Positions 27,496-36,863 of a stretch of DNA of 64,000 bases are shown in pieces (position 1 is the first letter of the stretch; every line of letters begins with the position of its first letter). The translations under genes were made by a program, and so were the position numbers. This stretch comes from Mesorhizobium sp. (GTDB lineage Bacteria; Pseudomonadota; Alphaproteobacteria; Rhizobiales; Rhizobiaceae): NCBI GenBank assembly GCA_004020645.1, contig SAQL01000013.1, positions 124,001 to 188,000 of the forward strand. The letters run 5' to 3'. The notes beneath the pieces are model-generated. The model searched no databases. It saw only the letters and a program-made list of their open reading frames with translations, and had not been told where the DNA came from.

Positions 27496-29028
27496 CTAGG
27501 TGGTTTGGCGCTCCATTTCCACCTCGGCCCCTAGGCTTTCGATGTCGCGGAAGATCGAAGCGACAGCCAGCGTGCGCCCTTCGCGCTTGAAGCGGAGCAG
27601 GCAATCCTTGGCAACGATGTCCCCATCGATCGCGATCTCGTCCCATTGCACGGCATGGCCGACGTAGTTGATGGGAACATCGTAATGCTGGCTCCAGAAG
27701 AACGGCACGGCGACGAATTTCTCGCGATGGCCGAGCATGTTGAGGGCCGCGGTTCGCCCCTGCCTCTCGGCAACTACCCAATGCTCGACCCGAATGTTCT
27801 CGCCACTGTGAGGATCTGGCCACCGCGCAATGTCGCCGGCCGCGAAGATGCCTGGTGCGCTCGTCTCCAAAAAAGCGTTTACTACGACACCGCGGTCAAG
27901 GATGAGCCCCGCCGTTTCGGCAAGCCCTGTCCGCGGTCGCACGCCGATGCCGACGACGACGAAATCCGCCACCAACGTATCGCCACTGCTGAGTTTCACC
28001 TTGCTGCCTTCGATGCTGCTCGCGGTGTCCTCGAGATGGAATACGACACCATTCTCCTCATGGAGGACGCGGATGAAGTCGCCCATTTGCGGACCCATGA
28101 TCCGTTCCATGGGCCGTTTTTCCGGTGCCACGACATGAACTTCGATCGCGCGCGAGCGCAGCGCCGCGGCAACCTCCAGGCCAATGAAACTGGCGCCAAG
28201 CACGACGGCGCGGCGCGCAGTCGTGGCTCGCTCGATGATCGCCTTGCAATCTGCGAACGAGCGCAGCGTGTGAACATGTGGTTGGTCGGCGCCTTGTATG
28301 GTCAGGCGAACCGGTTCGGCTCCGGTCGCCAGGAGTAGCCTGTCGTAGGGAGTCCGGGCCCCGTCCGCCAGTACAACTTCGCCAGAGCGTGTATCGATGC
28401 TGGCGACGTTCGCATTGAGACGCAGGTCGATATCGTTCTTCGAGTAGAAGCTTTCCCTGCGCAGCGGAATCCAATCCTCCGGTACTTTGCCGGCGAGGTA
28501 GTCCTTGGAAAGATTGGGCCGATCAACCGGCGGCGCTTCGTCGTCGCTGAGCATGACAATGCTGCCTTGATAATGTTCGCGCCGCAGTGTTTCGGCCGCC
28601 GCGAAACCGGCCGCACCGCCACCGACAATGACGATCTTCTCCGGAACCTGGCCGGAGCCTCCATCGCGCTGCTTGGGTGCCGTCCGTTTGCGCTTCTCGC
28701 CCACGAATATCCGATCATCGCGTTGTTCCACCGACCAGCAAGCGAGTGGACTGAAAGCTGGAGCGCGCAAGGCCTCGCCTGTACGCAAATCGAAGCACGC
28801 GTGATGCCAGGGACACCGGACGGTGTCTCCCACCGCAAGACCGTCGACGAGCGGCCCGCCATAATGTGTGCATGTCGCCCCGATGGCGAAGATCTCGGCC
28901 CCGCGGCGCACCAGCAGCACTTGCTCATCGCCGCAATGTCCGAGGAGCTTTGCGCCATCGGCAAGGTCGGACAACGCGATGCCCTCGACCAGATCCGGCC
29001 CGGTTGGTTTGCTATGACCTTCAGCCAT
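27496..29028 (-). CDS. Rieske/FAD-dependent oxidoreductase (AIFM3-like)
   Basis: A 510-residue fusion of an N-terminal Rieske 2Fe-2S domain (ligands in CTHYGGPL and CPWHHACF, residues about 52-76) with a pyridine nucleotide-disulfide reductase (FAD motif IVGGGAAGFAAAETLRR near 135, NADH motif VVLGASFIGLEVAAAL near 275, and IFAAGDIARWP). It resembles ferredoxin reductases of dioxygenase systems and human AIFM3. An AGGGAG site precedes the ATG. It probably passes electrons from NADH, but no partner oxygenase is nearby. Confidence 0.88.
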   Translation of the reverse strand: MAEGHSKPTGPDLVEGIALSDLADGAKLLGHCGDEQVLLVRRGAEIFAIGATCTHYGGPLVDGLAVGDTVRCPWHHACFDLRTGEALRAPAFSPLACWSVEQRDDRIFVGEKRKRTAPKQRDGGSGQVPEKIVIVGGGAAGFAAAETLRREHYQGSIVMLSDDEAPPVDRPNLSKDYLAGKVPEDWIPLRRESFYSKNDIDLRLNANVASIDTRSGEVVLADGARTPYDRLLLATGAEPVRLTIQGADQPHVHTLRSFADCKAIIERATTARRAVVLGASFIGLEVAAALRSRAIEVHVVAPEKRPMERIMGPQMGDFIRVLHEENGVVFHLEDTASSIEGSKVKLSSGDTLVADFVVVGIGVRPRTGLAETAGLILDRGVVVNAFLETSAPGIFAAGDIARWPDPHSGENIRVEHWVVAERQGRTAALNMLGHREKFVAVPFFWSQHYDVPINYVGHAVQWDEIAIDGDIVAKDCLLRFKREGRTLAVASIFRDIESLGAEVEMERQTT

Positions 29029-29355
29029 TTTGCTCTCCCTTGGCGCGATCCAGTGACAAGATCGCCTGTACGGCCGAGAAGCGGGAAATCTTCAGGTCAC
29101 CAGCCTCGGAATACTTTCTGCCTGGTTGGCGCGCGTTCAGGTTCTCGGACACCGCTTGTGCCCAAACGTCCGGCCGCCTCATTCGTTGCCGGTTGGGCAG
29201 TACGCGCTGTCGATTTCCTGGCGTTTTGGATTCGTTCCCGCCCGCGGCTGCAACGGTCGCTTGTCGAACGCATCGCGGGACTGAAGCAATGACGCCGTCA
29301 CGTAAACCTTTTCGCCGGACATGCGTTGTCCCTTCTCCAAGCCAAGGAGGCAGCC

Positions 29356-30327
29356 ATGCAGATGAAATCGGAAATCGCCGGCGAGGCGGCCAAGCAACGC
29401 CACATCCAGCGCGGCATCGATGCCAAGGACAAATCGAAGGGCAAGGGCAAGCAACAAGGCGCCATGCAGGCGGGAGCACGCAAATATCCCGAGCCGCCCT
29501 TTCCCGAACAGCATCAGCCGAAGCCGGGGCACGAATGGGCGATTGAGCCGGCGCCGCTTTATGACGCGCCGTTTTATATCGGGTCGAAAAAACTCGACGG
29601 CAAAGTGGCCGTCATCACCGGCGGCGATTCCGGCATCGGCCGAGCCGTGGCCGTGCTTTATGCTCGCGAAGGCGCTGACATCGCAATCGTCTATCTGTGC
29701 GAGGACAGGGACGCCGAAGAGACGAAGAAGGCCGTCGAAGCCGAGGGCCGGCGCTGCATACTGGTCAAGGCCGACGTCAGCGAGCGCGACCACTGCCACA
29801 AGGCTGTGGCTGAGGTGGTGAAGGAATTCGGCCGGATCGACGTGCTGGTCAACAACGCCGCTTTCCAGGTCCATTCCAGCGACTTCAGCGAGCTGACCGA
29901 AGAGCATTTCGACACGACGCTGAAGACCAACCTTTACGGCTACTTCCACATGACGCAGGAGGCCGTGCCGCATATGAAGCCCGGTTCGGCGATCATCAAC
30001 AGCGGCTCCGTAACCGGCATCGAGGGCTCGAAGCAACTGGTCGACTATTCGATGACCAAGGGCGGCATTCATGCCTTCACGCGCGCACTCTCCGGCAACC
30101 TCATCGAAAAGGGAATTCGGGTGAACTGCGTGGCGCCGGGCCCGGTGTGGACGCCGCTCAACCCGTCGGACAAGCAAGCCGGTGACGTTTCGAAATTTGG
30201 CGCAAGCACGCCGATGAAACGGCCAGCGCAGCCGGAGGAGATCGCGCCGGCCTATGTGTTCCTCGCCTCGCCGCACTGCTCGAGCTACATCACCGGCGAG
30301 ATACTGCCGATAATCGGCGGCTACTGA
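29356..30327 (+). CDS. SDR-family oxidoreductase (YghA-like)
   Basis: A 323-residue classical short-chain dehydrogenase with an extra N-terminal region of about 75 residues rich in Lys, Gln and Pro. AGGAGG five bases before ATG 29356 fixes the start. The cofactor motif is VITGGDSGIGRAVA, then NNAAF, the active-site Ser in NSGSVTGIEG, and YSMTKGG. The C-terminus ends with ITGEILPIIGGY. Proteins of this type are widespread in stress-induced regions of soil bacteria; the substrate is unknown. Confidence 0.9.
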   Translation: MQMKSEIAGEAAKQRHIQRGIDAKDKSKGKGKQQGAMQAGARKYPEPPFPEQHQPKPGHEWAIEPAPLYDAPFYIGSKKLDGKVAVITGGDSGIGRAVAVLYAREGADIAIVYLCEDRDAEETKKAVEAEGRRCILVKADVSERDHCHKAVAEVVKEFGRIDVLVNNAAFQVHSSDFSELTEEHFDTTLKTNLYGYFHMTQEAVPHMKPGSAIINSGSVTGIEGSKQLVDYSMTKGGIHAFTRALSGNLIEKGIRVNCVAPGPVWTPLNPSDKQAGDVSKFGASTPMKRPAQPEEIAPAYVFLASPHCSSYITGEILPIIGGY

Positions 30328-30414
30328 GTGCCAGTCGCCCGCTCAGCTCGATCGCCGTGCGACCTCTCGCGTGTGACGTGGAAGCGGCGATCTCAGACAT
30401 GAAATGGTCGACAG

Positions 30415-32127
30415 ATGTATTTCATTGCCTTGGCGACAGACTATGACGGCACGCTGGCGCACGATGGGATCGTAGCTGAAAAGACCCTTGCAGCGCTCGA
30501 ACGAGTCAAGAAAAGTGGCCGCAAGCTCATTCTCGTCACGGGCCGCGAACTGCCCGACCTCAAGCGGGTTTTTCCCGAGCTCGGCGTGTTCGACAAGGTC
30601 GTCGCCGAAAATGGGGCGTTGATCTACACGCCGGCCAGCGAGGAAGAACGTGCGATCTCACCGGCACCGGCGGCGAAATTTGTCGCCAGGTTGAAGAAAC
30701 GCGGCGTCAAGCCGCTCTCAGTCGGACGGTCGATCGTTGCGACCTGGGAACCACACCAGGCAACAGTTCTTGAGGTCATCAAGGAACTCGGGCTGGAGCT
30801 GGAAATCATCTTCAACAAGGGCGCGGTGATGGTGCTGCCCAGCGGCATCAACAAGGCAGCCGGGCTGGCAGCCGCACTTGAGGACCTCAAGCTGTCGCCA
30901 CACAATGTGGTCGGTATTGGCGATGCTGAAAACGATCATGCCTTCCTGCGGGCCTGCGGCTGCAGCGTCGCTGTCGACAATGCACTTGCGGCGGTCAAGG
31001 ATACCGCGGACCTTGTAACGCGCGGCGCGCGTGGAAAAGGCGTCGAGGAACTGATCGAAAAACTGGTAAAGCGCGATCGGGAATTTGTCCGAAAACGCCG
31101 CGACGGCATCCTTCTTGGCATGGTCGGCGGCGACGAAGTCTATCTGACGCCGACCGACACGGTGCTGATCGCCGGAAGCTCCGGCATCGGCAAATCCACC
31201 TTGGCCACCGCGCTGACGGAACACTTCGTCGAGAACGGCTTTCAGTTCTGCATTTTCGACCCGGAAGGCGACTATGATGGCCTCGAAGGTGCCGTCCGGA
31301 TAGGCGATGGCTCAAGCGAACCGACAAAGGCTCAAGTGCTCGACCTGATCGAAAAGCCGGACACCAATGTGGTCGTCAATGGGCTGGCATTGCGGGTCAA
31401 TGAGCGACCTGACTTCTTTGCCGATCTGCTCCCCGGTCTTGGCAGTTTCCGCTACCGTACGGCGAGGCCGCATTGGCTGGTCATCGACGAGGCGCATCAT
31501 CTTCTGCCCAAGAGGCGCGACGACACGCGCGCCGTCCTGTCGCTGGAATTGCCGGGAACTGTCCTGATCACCGTTCACCCGGACGCGATCTCGACCGACG
31601 CCCTGCGGCTGGTCACTGCCATCATTGCGCTCGGTCCCAAGGCCAAGAATGTCATCAAGGCCTTCTGTCATGAGACGGGTGCCAAGCCGCCAAAGGATAT
31701 TCCGTCGCCAAAAGAGGAGCGCGTGTTGTTCTGGCGGCCGCAAACTCGCAAGAAGATTGCCGTGGTCAAAGCGATCGAGCCGCGCCAGTCTCTCAAGCGT
31801 CACAGTCGCAAATATGCAGAAGGTCAGCTCGACGAGGCCGGCAGCTTCTATTTCAGAGGTCCCGACAACACGATGAACCTGCGGGCCCACAACCTGATGA
31901 TCTTCGCTCAGATCGCCGAGGGCATCGACGACAGAACCTGGGAGCATCACCTGCGCGCCGGCGACTATTCCGAATGGTTTCGCCATCAGATCAGGGACAA
32001 GGAGTTGGCGCGCGAAACCGCCGAGGCAGAAAAGGACGAAATGCTCTCGGCGCAGGAAAGCCGCAAGCACGTTCTGGATGCGGTGCGTCGCCGTTATACG
32101 GCGCCTGCCACCGCCCCGGAGGAATAG
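30415..32127 (+). CDS. HAD hydrolase fused to P-loop ATPase
   Basis: A 570-residue two-domain protein. Residues 1-225 form a Cof-type HAD-IIB phosphatase: ATDYDGTLAHDG (DxD at 9-11), VTGRELPDL, and VGIGDAENDHAFL near 167. Residues 240-450 form an ATPase with Walker A (AGSSGIGKSTLA, 253-264) and Walker B (LVIDEAHHLLP, Asp358), like the HerA/DUF87 group. The C-terminal 100 residues include a charged helical region. The combination suggests energy-coupled handling of a phosphorylated substrate, but no function is established that I know of. Confidence 0.85.
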   Translation: MYFIALATDYDGTLAHDGIVAEKTLAALERVKKSGRKLILVTGRELPDLKRVFPELGVFDKVVAENGALIYTPASEEERAISPAPAAKFVARLKKRGVKPLSVGRSIVATWEPHQATVLEVIKELGLELEIIFNKGAVMVLPSGINKAAGLAAALEDLKLSPHNVVGIGDAENDHAFLRACGCSVAVDNALAAVKDTADLVTRGARGKGVEELIEKLVKRDREFVRKRRDGILLGMVGGDEVYLTPTDTVLIAGSSGIGKSTLATALTEHFVENGFQFCIFDPEGDYDGLEGAVRIGDGSSEPTKAQVLDLIEKPDTNVVVNGLALRVNERPDFFADLLPGLGSFRYRTARPHWLVIDEAHHLLPKRRDDTRAVLSLELPGTVLITVHPDAISTDALRLVTAIIALGPKAKNVIKAFCHETGAKPPKDIPSPKEERVLFWRPQTRKKIAVVKAIEPRQSLKRHSRKYAEGQLDEAGSFYFRGPDNTMNLRAHNLMIFAQIAEGIDDRTWEHHLRAGDYSEWFRHQIRDKELARETAEAEKDEMLSAQESRKHVLDAVRRRYTAPATAPEE

Positions 32128-32234
32128 GGAGGTTCTGCTGCAGCGATGTCGCTTTTACAGCAGGGCGAAGCAGCGGCCGGGTTGACCGCGTCATCCATGC
32201 CGAGTTCCATTTCATCCATGGTGTTTTCGGCTGG

Positions 32235-32681
32235 TCAGGGTTCACTGTAGCCACTAGCAAAGAGGCGCAGGTCATAGGCCTCGGGATCGCGACGAAAGAT
32301 CAACGCGCCCTTCCGTTGGGAATTCTGTGGGACATAGTCGAGCGTAGCGCTGCTCTCCTCGACGACCTCATCGCCATTGCGGAGCTCACCTTTGATCTCG
32401 ACAGCAGCAACCGATTTCCCCGCCCTGTTTGCAGCGGCGAACTCGACCACGTAGCCGCCCTCGGTGACCGCGACCGCGAGCGGCTGCACAACGATCCGGG
32501 CGGTCCCATCGCGCGTGCTCACGCCATCGACGACAAGATAGCTGAGCACGGCAAGCAGAACTACGGAGCTTATTCCCGCCACGACCCACTCCGTGACCGA
32601 AGTCCCGGGTCTGCGTGTCTTTGCTTTGTTGTCGGACTGCTGCTTCTGTGGCTTGTCGCCTTTTGCGGGATTTCTTGTCAC
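32235..32681 (-). CDS. TIGR02588 family protein
   Basis: A 148-residue protein. A GTG at 32681 overlaps the TGA of the upstream gene (GTGA), so I prefer it to a longer frame. A Lys/Gln-rich start precedes one membrane segment (VVAGISSVVLLAVLSYLVVDG), then a soluble, beta-rich domain (VVQPLAVAVTEGGYVVEF, IKGELRNGDEVVEESSATLD). This matches TIGR02588, which is nearly always found beside TIGR02587, as here. The pair's function is unknown. Confidence 0.82.
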   Translation of the reverse strand: MTRNPAKGDKPQKQQSDNKAKTRRPGTSVTEWVVAGISSVVLLAVLSYLVVDGVSTRDGTARIVVQPLAVAVTEGGYVVEFAAANRAGKSVAAVEIKGELRNGDEVVEESSATLDYVPQNSQRKGALIFRRDPEAYDLRLFASGYSEP

Positions 32682-33520
32682 AGAATGAGCCTCGCAACCG
32701 CCGCCCCGAGCGCGCCAGGAAACGACAGAACCACGACTGCACTGAGTGTCTCCGAAAAGCCGGCGCCATCGGTCCTGCCGAACGTCCACAGGATGTAAAG
32801 GTTCACAAGCATCACCAGGACATAGCCGACGATCGCATAGCGAAAGAAGATGCTGACGAATCCAGCGCCTGGCTCGGGACTGTGCGAGCCGCGGAATTCG
32901 AACTCGTAGACGAAGGCGTGCATGAGAGCGAGGGTGACCACCACTAGGGCGATTTCCTGCCAGGGCTCCATCTTGTAGGCGATGAGGACGACCTCTTCCG
33001 TCGGTGCGATGTTCACCGATAGAAACAGCGCTCCGACCACCATCAGGAACAGCTCTCCGGTGTAGCCGGGCTCGGGAATGTCCTCCTCCTCCAACAAACT
33101 CGGGCCGAGCTGAGCGCGTGCCAAGGATGCTCCGAGACTACCTGGGACAACCTGCACCGCAATTTTGCCAATCACCTCCCGTAGCGGCATTTCGGCGGTC
33201 ACGATGCCGAAAATAAAAAGCACCGCCGTAGCCGCCACAGCGGCCACAAGTATGGCCACAAAAGCATCGGCGATGCGGTCGCGGAGCGCCACCGTGTGGC
33301 GAAAGCCTCCGTACTTGTGCAGCAGCACCAGCATTGGCAAAGTGACAGCGAGGAACAGGGCGAGCCGCAATGGGTGAAGGTGAAAGCCCAGCGCCCAAGC
33401 CTCCATGGTCATCAGCACCGGGACGGCAAAGATCAACGCTCCGGCAAAGGCACGGCCAAGACCAATCCAGAACTCACGCGGCGTTAGCGCATGCCTGACG
33501 ATGATCTCGGTTGGCGCCAC
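32678..33520 (-). CDS. TIGR02587 family integral membrane protein
   Basis: A 280-residue membrane protein starting at GTG 33520 with GAGGAG five bases upstream. About seven hydrophobic segments are visible, starting with GLGRAFAGALIFAVPVLMTM. A conserved-looking acidic loop (LLEEEDIPEPGYTG) lies in the middle. It pairs with the TIGR02588 gene by overlapping codons. The promoter just upstream is of general-stress type, so the pair is probably stress-induced. Confidence 0.85.
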   Translation of the reverse strand: MAPTEIIVRHALTPREFWIGLGRAFAGALIFAVPVLMTMEAWALGFHLHPLRLALFLAVTLPMLVLLHKYGGFRHTVALRDRIADAFVAILVAAVAATAVLFIFGIVTAEMPLREVIGKIAVQVVPGSLGASLARAQLGPSLLEEEDIPEPGYTGELFLMVVGALFLSVNIAPTEEVVLIAYKMEPWQEIALVVVTLALMHAFVYEFEFRGSHSPEPGAGFVSIFFRYAIVGYVLVMLVNLYILWTFGRTDGAGFSETLSAVVVLSFPGALGAAVARLIL

Positions 33521-33545
33521 GTCCGCTCCTCAGAGATAGCTGCGG

Positions 33546-33575
33546 GGAACAATGTTTCCTGGGCAATCTTGTTCC
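33546..33575. promoter_or_regulatory. Divergent, palindromic EcfG-type promoters
   Basis: On the minus strand GGAAC (33575-33571) is followed after 18 bases by TT (33552-33551), 30 bases from the TIGR02587 start. On the plus strand GGAAC (33546-33550) is followed after 18 bases by TT (33569-33570), leading to the PPC-domain gene. The two share the same 30 bases because GGAACAA and TTGTTCC are inverted repeats. Confidence 0.68.
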
Positions 33576-33706
33576 GGACCCACAGTCGAACGGCGCAGCA
33601 ACGTTCAAACCCAAGCCAAACCTGTTGGGAACTCGCGAGCCAGCTTTCCGTTCAAACTCTCGATCGAATGACAACCCAAAGCCGACACAGCGTCTGGAGT
33701 GAAATC

Positions 33707-34150
33707 ATGAAATCGCAACTCGTCGCCGAAAGCGCTGGACAAAGGACGTTCGTGGTGGTGCTTGATCCCGGCGAGGAAGCGTTCGCGGCGCTTACCTCTT
33801 TCGCAGTCGAGCAGGACATTGGCGGCGCCTCGCTGACTGCGCTCGGCGCCTTCGAAACGGCGACCGTCGGCTGGTTCGACTTTGGGCAAAAGACCTTTCG
33901 CAAAATCCCGGTCCGCGAACAGTGCGAGGTGCTCAGCGCTATCGGCGATATCGCGATCGGCGACGACGGCAAGCCCAGTCTTCACATCCACGCGGTGCTC
34001 GGGTTGCGCGATGGCACGACGCGGGGCGGACATCTGCTCGAAGGAATCGTTCGGCCGACACTCGAAGTCACATTGGTGGAAGCGCCTGGCCACCTGCGCC
34101 GCAGGAAACGTCCGGAACTCGGCATTGCCTTGATCGATCTCGATGCCTGA
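33707..34150 (+). CDS. PPC (DUF296) domain protein
   Basis: A 147-residue protein that is almost entirely a PPC/DUF296 domain: FVVVLDPGEEAFAALTSFA, ASLTALGAFETATVGWFD, LSAIGDIAIGDDGKPSLHIH and GGHLLEGIVRPTLEV, with the conserved histidines expected for metal binding. ATG 33707 is chosen over a longer frame; GGAG is about ten bases upstream. Bacterial members are trimeric with unknown roles (plant versions bind AT-rich DNA). Confidence 0.85.
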   Translation: MKSQLVAESAGQRTFVVVLDPGEEAFAALTSFAVEQDIGGASLTALGAFETATVGWFDFGQKTFRKIPVREQCEVLSAIGDIAIGDDGKPSLHIHAVLGLRDGTTRGGHLLEGIVRPTLEVTLVEAPGHLRRRKRPELGIALIDLDA

Positions 34151-34198
34151 GGCCGAACGCGGATCAGGCCAGGTCCGCTGAGTTGCGATCCGGCCCGC

Positions 34199-35473
34199 TT
34201 ATCCCTTTCGTTTGATTTGTTCGACGTCCGCGGGGGCTTCGGGTGCGGCCTCCCAGCCGTACACGCTGCGGCCGCCGAGCAGATGCGACTGGTCGAACTC
34301 TCCGGCGACAATTTCTTTCAGGCTGGGGCCTGTGACATAGCGTTCGACCTGCCGTGACTGGTCGTCGAGCCGCTTCAAGGCGCCGATTTCTTCGTCGCGG
34401 CCGAGCCTGGCCTTGTGGACGGCCGACTTCAGCACACCGATCGTCTCGTCATAAACCTTCAGCGGCACCGGGAATGGATGCCTGTCCTTGCCGCCATGCG
34501 CCAGCGAGAAGCGGCCGGGATCGGAAAAACGGCATGGCGCGCCATGAAGAACCTCGGCCACCAGCGCCAGCGCCCGCACCGTGCGCGCGCCGACGCCGGG
34601 GACCAGGAGAAGCTCGGAAAAATCGGCCGGGCCACGCTCGGCAGCCGCCGCCATGTTGCCATGAAGACGACGCATGACGACATCGCTTTCGCGAACGTCG
34701 TGGTGCGCCGGCATGACCAGTTGTGGTAGCACCGGCTGCTCGGGCGCCGGTTCTGTAGTCACGTCACGCTCGAGCGCGGCGAATTCCCTCAGGATGCGAT
34801 CCGGTCCGAGGTCCTGCAGCAGCTCCAGCTGCCCCTTGCGCGAGGCATCGGCGCGGCGGTCGGTCAGGTTGACGATCTCGCCCTGGTTGGCGCCCTCGAT
34901 GGCGGCATGCGGCTGGTCGACGAAGCTCTTCAGGCCTTCCGACAGCCAGTGATAGCGGCGCGCCACCCTGCTGTCGCCGTTCATGCCTTGCTGCACCACG
35001 ACCCAGTCACCGTCATCGGTCACGATGAAGCCATGCAGATAAAGGTCGAAGCCGTCCTGGACGGCGGCGCTGTCAACCTTGGCAACGAGCCGGCTGGCCG
35101 TTGCCAGGCCTGTTCCGTCGAGGCCGACGCGCTCGCCGATGACGGCAAGCTCCTGCGGGGTCTTGCGTGAATGCGCGCCGCGGCCGCCGCACACGTGAAT
35201 ACCGAGTTCGCCGGAGAGCGGAGCCAAACCACGTTTCAAGGCGCCGATGACGCTGGTCGTGATGCCGGAGGAATGCCAGTCCATTCCCATCACGGCGCCA
35301 AACGACTGGAACCAGAAGGGATGCGCCAACCGGCGCAGCAGTTCCTCGCGACCGTAGTGGTGAATGATCGCCTCGCACATGACCGCGCCAAGGCGCGTCA
35401 TACGGTCGCCGAGCCATCTCGGCACGCGTCCGCCATGAAGTGGAAGGTCTGCGCTTCCCGATCGTTGTGCCAA
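34199..35473 (-). CDS. DUF763 domain protein
   Basis: A 424-residue protein matching DUF763 from its first residues (RSGSADLPLHGGRVPRWL) through HWSSGITTSVIGALK-type sequence, GGRGAHSRKTPQEL and a later LVPGVGARTVRALALVAEV, a helix-hairpin-helix-like motif that may contact DNA. The start is a TTG with a weak ribosome-binding site; no better start precedes the conserved sequence. It converges with the PPC-domain gene. Family function is unknown; the HhH motif and the NHEJ neighbours suggest DNA metabolism. Confidence 0.82.
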   Translation of the reverse strand: MAQRSGSADLPLHGGRVPRWLGDRMTRLGAVMCEAIIHHYGREELLRRLAHPFWFQSFGAVMGMDWHSSGITTSVIGALKRGLAPLSGELGIHVCGGRGAHSRKTPQELAVIGERVGLDGTGLATASRLVAKVDSAAVQDGFDLYLHGFIVTDDGDWVVVQQGMNGDSRVARRYHWLSEGLKSFVDQPHAAIEGANQGEIVNLTDRRADASRKGQLELLQDLGPDRILREFAALERDVTTEPAPEQPVLPQLVMPAHHDVRESDVVMRRLHGNMAAAAERGPADFSELLLVPGVGARTVRALALVAEVLHGAPCRFSDPGRFSLAHGGKDRHPFPVPLKVYDETIGVLKSAVHKARLGRDEEIGALKRLDDQSRQVERYVTGPSLKEIVAGEFDQSHLLGGRSVYGWEAAPEAPADVEQIKRKG

Positions 35474-35631
35474 ATCTTGCTGCCTGTTCCCGATCTATGC
35501 CTTGCGCTCAACAGATAGGTACCGAAAGCGGAGTGAAGAAGCGATGATGCCCGTTTTAGGCTGTCGATGCGCGATCCGAATTGGATTGCCGGCCTAGTGC
35601 CCGGCCTGCTTGGCAATCAGTGTAGCGGTTA

Positions 35632-36330
35632 TCACACAGATTCGCTGACGAGATTAAACTTCTCGATTTCGCAATGCTCACCCACCAGTGTCAATAAATC
35701 CGTCGGCGGCGGTCCCCTGTCAGACCGCCTCCAGCTGATCTCGAACGACACCACGGGGCTGTCGCGATCCGGGCGCCGCTCCATTCCAACCAGGCGCGCC
35801 CGATAACCGGAGGGCCCGATGATCGCGTCGATGTCTTCATGATCTGCCGCCTTCCAGGTGAGCGCCAACACGGCGTGGTGTTCGCGCGGTATCACCAGAT
35901 CGACCCATTTCAACACGAGCAGAATGACCAGCGTCAGCGCCGTCCCGGCTGCGCCCAAGGCGTATTGGCCACCCCCGAAAGCCAATCCGATCATCGTCAT
36001 CATCCACAACGTCGCTGCTGTGGTCACGCCGCTGACAAGACTGCCGCGGCGAAGAATGGCGCCGCCGCCGATGAAGCCGACGCCCGTCAACACGCCCAGG
36101 GGAAAGCGCAGAACGTCCATCCTGACGAAGGAATCCGGAGCTTTGCCACCAACCTCCAGCAGAATGGTGGCCTGTGTCATTGCGATCGCAGCGGCCAGCC
36201 CGACCAGGATGGTTGTCCTGAGGCCGGCCGCTTGTCCGCGCGCCTCCCGGTCGAGGCCGATCAATGTGCCGGCGAGCACGGTCAGAAGCAGGCGCGCGGC
36301 GATGTCTTCGTAGGCCGGGATAAGTGACAT
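35632..36330 (-). CDS. MgtC/SapB family membrane protein
   Basis: A 232-residue inner-membrane protein. Residues 1-140 are the MgtC domain with the signature GLDREARGQAAGLRTTILVG, then DVLRFPLGVLTGVGFIGGG and GVTTAATLW, in four to five membrane spans. The C-terminal 80 residues form an ACT-like soluble domain (WKAADHEDIDAIIGPSGYRA). MgtC proteins help survival at low magnesium or acid pH and modulate the F-ATPase. A GGAAC-N19-TT promoter lies about 50 bases upstream. Confidence 0.9.
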   Translation of the reverse strand: MSLIPAYEDIAARLLLTVLAGTLIGLDREARGQAAGLRTTILVGLAAAIAMTQATILLEVGGKAPDSFVRMDVLRFPLGVLTGVGFIGGGAILRRGSLVSGVTTAATLWMMTMIGLAFGGGQYALGAAGTALTLVILLVLKWVDLVIPREHHAVLALTWKAADHEDIDAIIGPSGYRARLVGMERRPDRDSPVVSFEISWRRSDRGPPPTDLLTLVGEHCEIEKFNLVSESV

Positions 36331-36380
36331 CGATAAAGCTGACCGCCGCTGGTGTTTGGATTACGAACTGATCGCAGTTC

Positions 36381-36406
36381 AATTCAGCTAGGGCCATTCG
36401 GGTTCC
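36381..36406 (-). promoter_or_regulatory. EcfG-type promoter of the mgtC-like gene
   Basis: GGAAC at 36406-36402 and TT at 36382-36381 with 19 bases between, reading toward the MgtC-family start at 36330. Confidence 0.55.
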
Positions 36407-36425
36407 GTCGGCGCCGTTTTGCCGG

Positions 36426-36863
36426 TTACCGATCGGCGGGATTTCCGACTGCCGGATCGCGCCGTCTTGAATATCTTCCCACACGCGGCAGATCGTCACG
36501 AAATTCCACCCATGGCAGCTTCATATCCCAATAGGCATGAGCCTGCGGCGCAAAGCGTTCGGGGTGGTCGAAGAAGCCGATCGTCACATAGAGTTCTTCG
36601 GGAAGACCCTGGTCGAGATAGGCTATGGATGTGCCGCAATCGGCGCAAAAGGTGCGCAGCACACCTCGGGTCCTTGAGAACGTTTTGGGCGCGCCGGTCA
36701 GCAATATGAATTGGGCCGGTCGATAGCCGACCCAGACGGTCAGCGGGCTCCCTATGGCCTTGCGACAATCGTCATCGTGATCGGAGCAAATCCAGAACGG
36801 GTCGCCATGCATCTCAGCACTTATCGAACCGCAAAAACAGGAGCCGGTCTCGATCCTGCTCAT
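36426..36863 (-). CDS. GFA (glutathione-dependent formaldehyde-activating) family protein
   Basis: A 145-residue zinc protein with the GFA/CENP-V fold: GSCFCGSISAEM near residue 8, a Cys pair in CSDHDDDC, and RTFCADCGTSIAYL near residue 72. Its ATG overlaps the stop of the AlkB-like gene (ATGA). Founding member Gfa was described as joining formaldehyde to glutathione, though that activity is disputed. Coupling to an AlkB-type enzyme, which releases formaldehyde, makes a detoxifying role attractive. Confidence 0.85.
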   Translation of the reverse strand: MSRIETGSCFCGSISAEMHGDPFWICSDHDDDCRKAIGSPLTVWVGYRPAQFILLTGAPKTFSRTRGVLRTFCADCGTSIAYLDQGLPEELYVTIGFFDHPERFAPQAHAYWDMKLPWVEFRDDLPRVGRYSRRRDPAVGNPADR

